Positions 6,852-6,906 of a stretch of 6,906 nt of DNA are shown one piece after another (the stretch's first letter is position 1; each line of letters starts with the position of its first letter). The notes below the pieces were generated by a model. It was not told the DNA's origin. It searched no databases and saw only the letters and a list, made by a program, of their open reading frames with translations. The position numbers and the translations under genes were made by a program. The DNA lies in the NCBI GenBank assembly GCA_016295505.1, contig JAEDLC010000099.1:1-6906 (forward strand). Direction: 5' to 3'. The stretch is from Dorea sp. GTDB lineage: Bacteria > Bacillota_A > Clostridia > Lachnospirales > Lachnospiraceae.

Positions 6852-6906
6852 GTGACATGCTCCCACCACTTAACTTTGTTTGAAGTGGGGGCTTCTTACT
6901 CAATGC
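6852..6906 (-). mobile_element. Probable right end of an IS200/IS605-family (TnpB) element; rest beyond the window
   Basis: Read on the minus strand, GAGTAAGAAGCCCCCACTTC leads into a hairpin with a 10-bp stem (6862-6871 with 6882-6891, one bulged A at 6865) and then GGAGCATGTCAC. A GC-rich hairpin starting GAAGCCCCCAC and closing shortly before a G(T)TCAC-like end is the usual look of right ends in IS605/IS1341-type elements, where it also forms the 3' scaffold of the TnpB guide RNA. No U-run follows on either strand, which argues against a plain terminator. A TAA at 6898-6900 (minus) in an ATT-GAG-TAA context could be the tnpB stop, but only a few codons are visible. The family call rests on pattern memory alone and the transposase is not in view. 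Confidence 0.5.

Noticed and set aside
6862..6891. Right-edge hairpin as a simple intrinsic terminator
   Set aside because: No U-run follows on either strand; the flanking GAAGCCCC and GTCAC pattern fits an IS605-type right end better, though a terminator role for an unseen upstream gene cannot be excluded.

Overview
The window looks like chromosomal DNA of a low-to-moderate GC, Gram-positive anaerobe of the Clostridia, most likely a Lachnospiraceae gut commensal. This rests on gene style, clostridial GGAGG-type ribosome binding sites, a lysine riboswitch and protein character; no taxonomic marker gene is present. Most coding is on the minus strand.

Layout, left to right. Positions 1-2114 (minus) hold the N-terminal ~704 residues of an M16C insulinase-type zinc metallopeptidase (PreP-like); its C-terminus lies beyond the left edge. 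A short intergenic stretch (2115-2260) has its likely extended -10 promoter, a leader hairpin and the terminator of the next gene. Positions 2261-3871 (minus) encode a 536-residue NhaC-superfamily transporter. Its leader (about 3904-4148, minus) is a well-formed lysine riboswitch followed by a terminator/antiterminator platform, so the transporter is most likely a lysine carrier of the LysW type rather than a housekeeping Na+/H+ antiporter. A divergent promoter drives a small FMN nitroreductase (4302-4823, plus).

A 17-bp perfect inverted repeat lies between the convergent nitroreductase and glycogen synthase genes and probably terminates both. Positions 4968-6725 (minus) encode GlgA glycogen synthase. 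It carries an unusual ~100-residue N-terminal extension, first Lys/Thr/Ala-rich (histone-H1-like) and then Ala/Glu/Val-rich and built from 15-bp tandem repeats; a second SD-preceded ATG sits exactly at the start of the catalytic part. Upstream of a strong promoter, the last 55 bases look like the right end of an IS200/IS605-type (TnpB) element entering from beyond the right edge.

The genes do not form one pathway: peptide degradation, amino-acid transport under lysine control, a flavin oxidoreductase and glycogen storage each appear to have their own promoter. The points most worth following are the lysine riboswitch that reassigns the transporter, the GlgA extension with its possible second start, and the putative TnpB element end with an adjacent guide-like segment.
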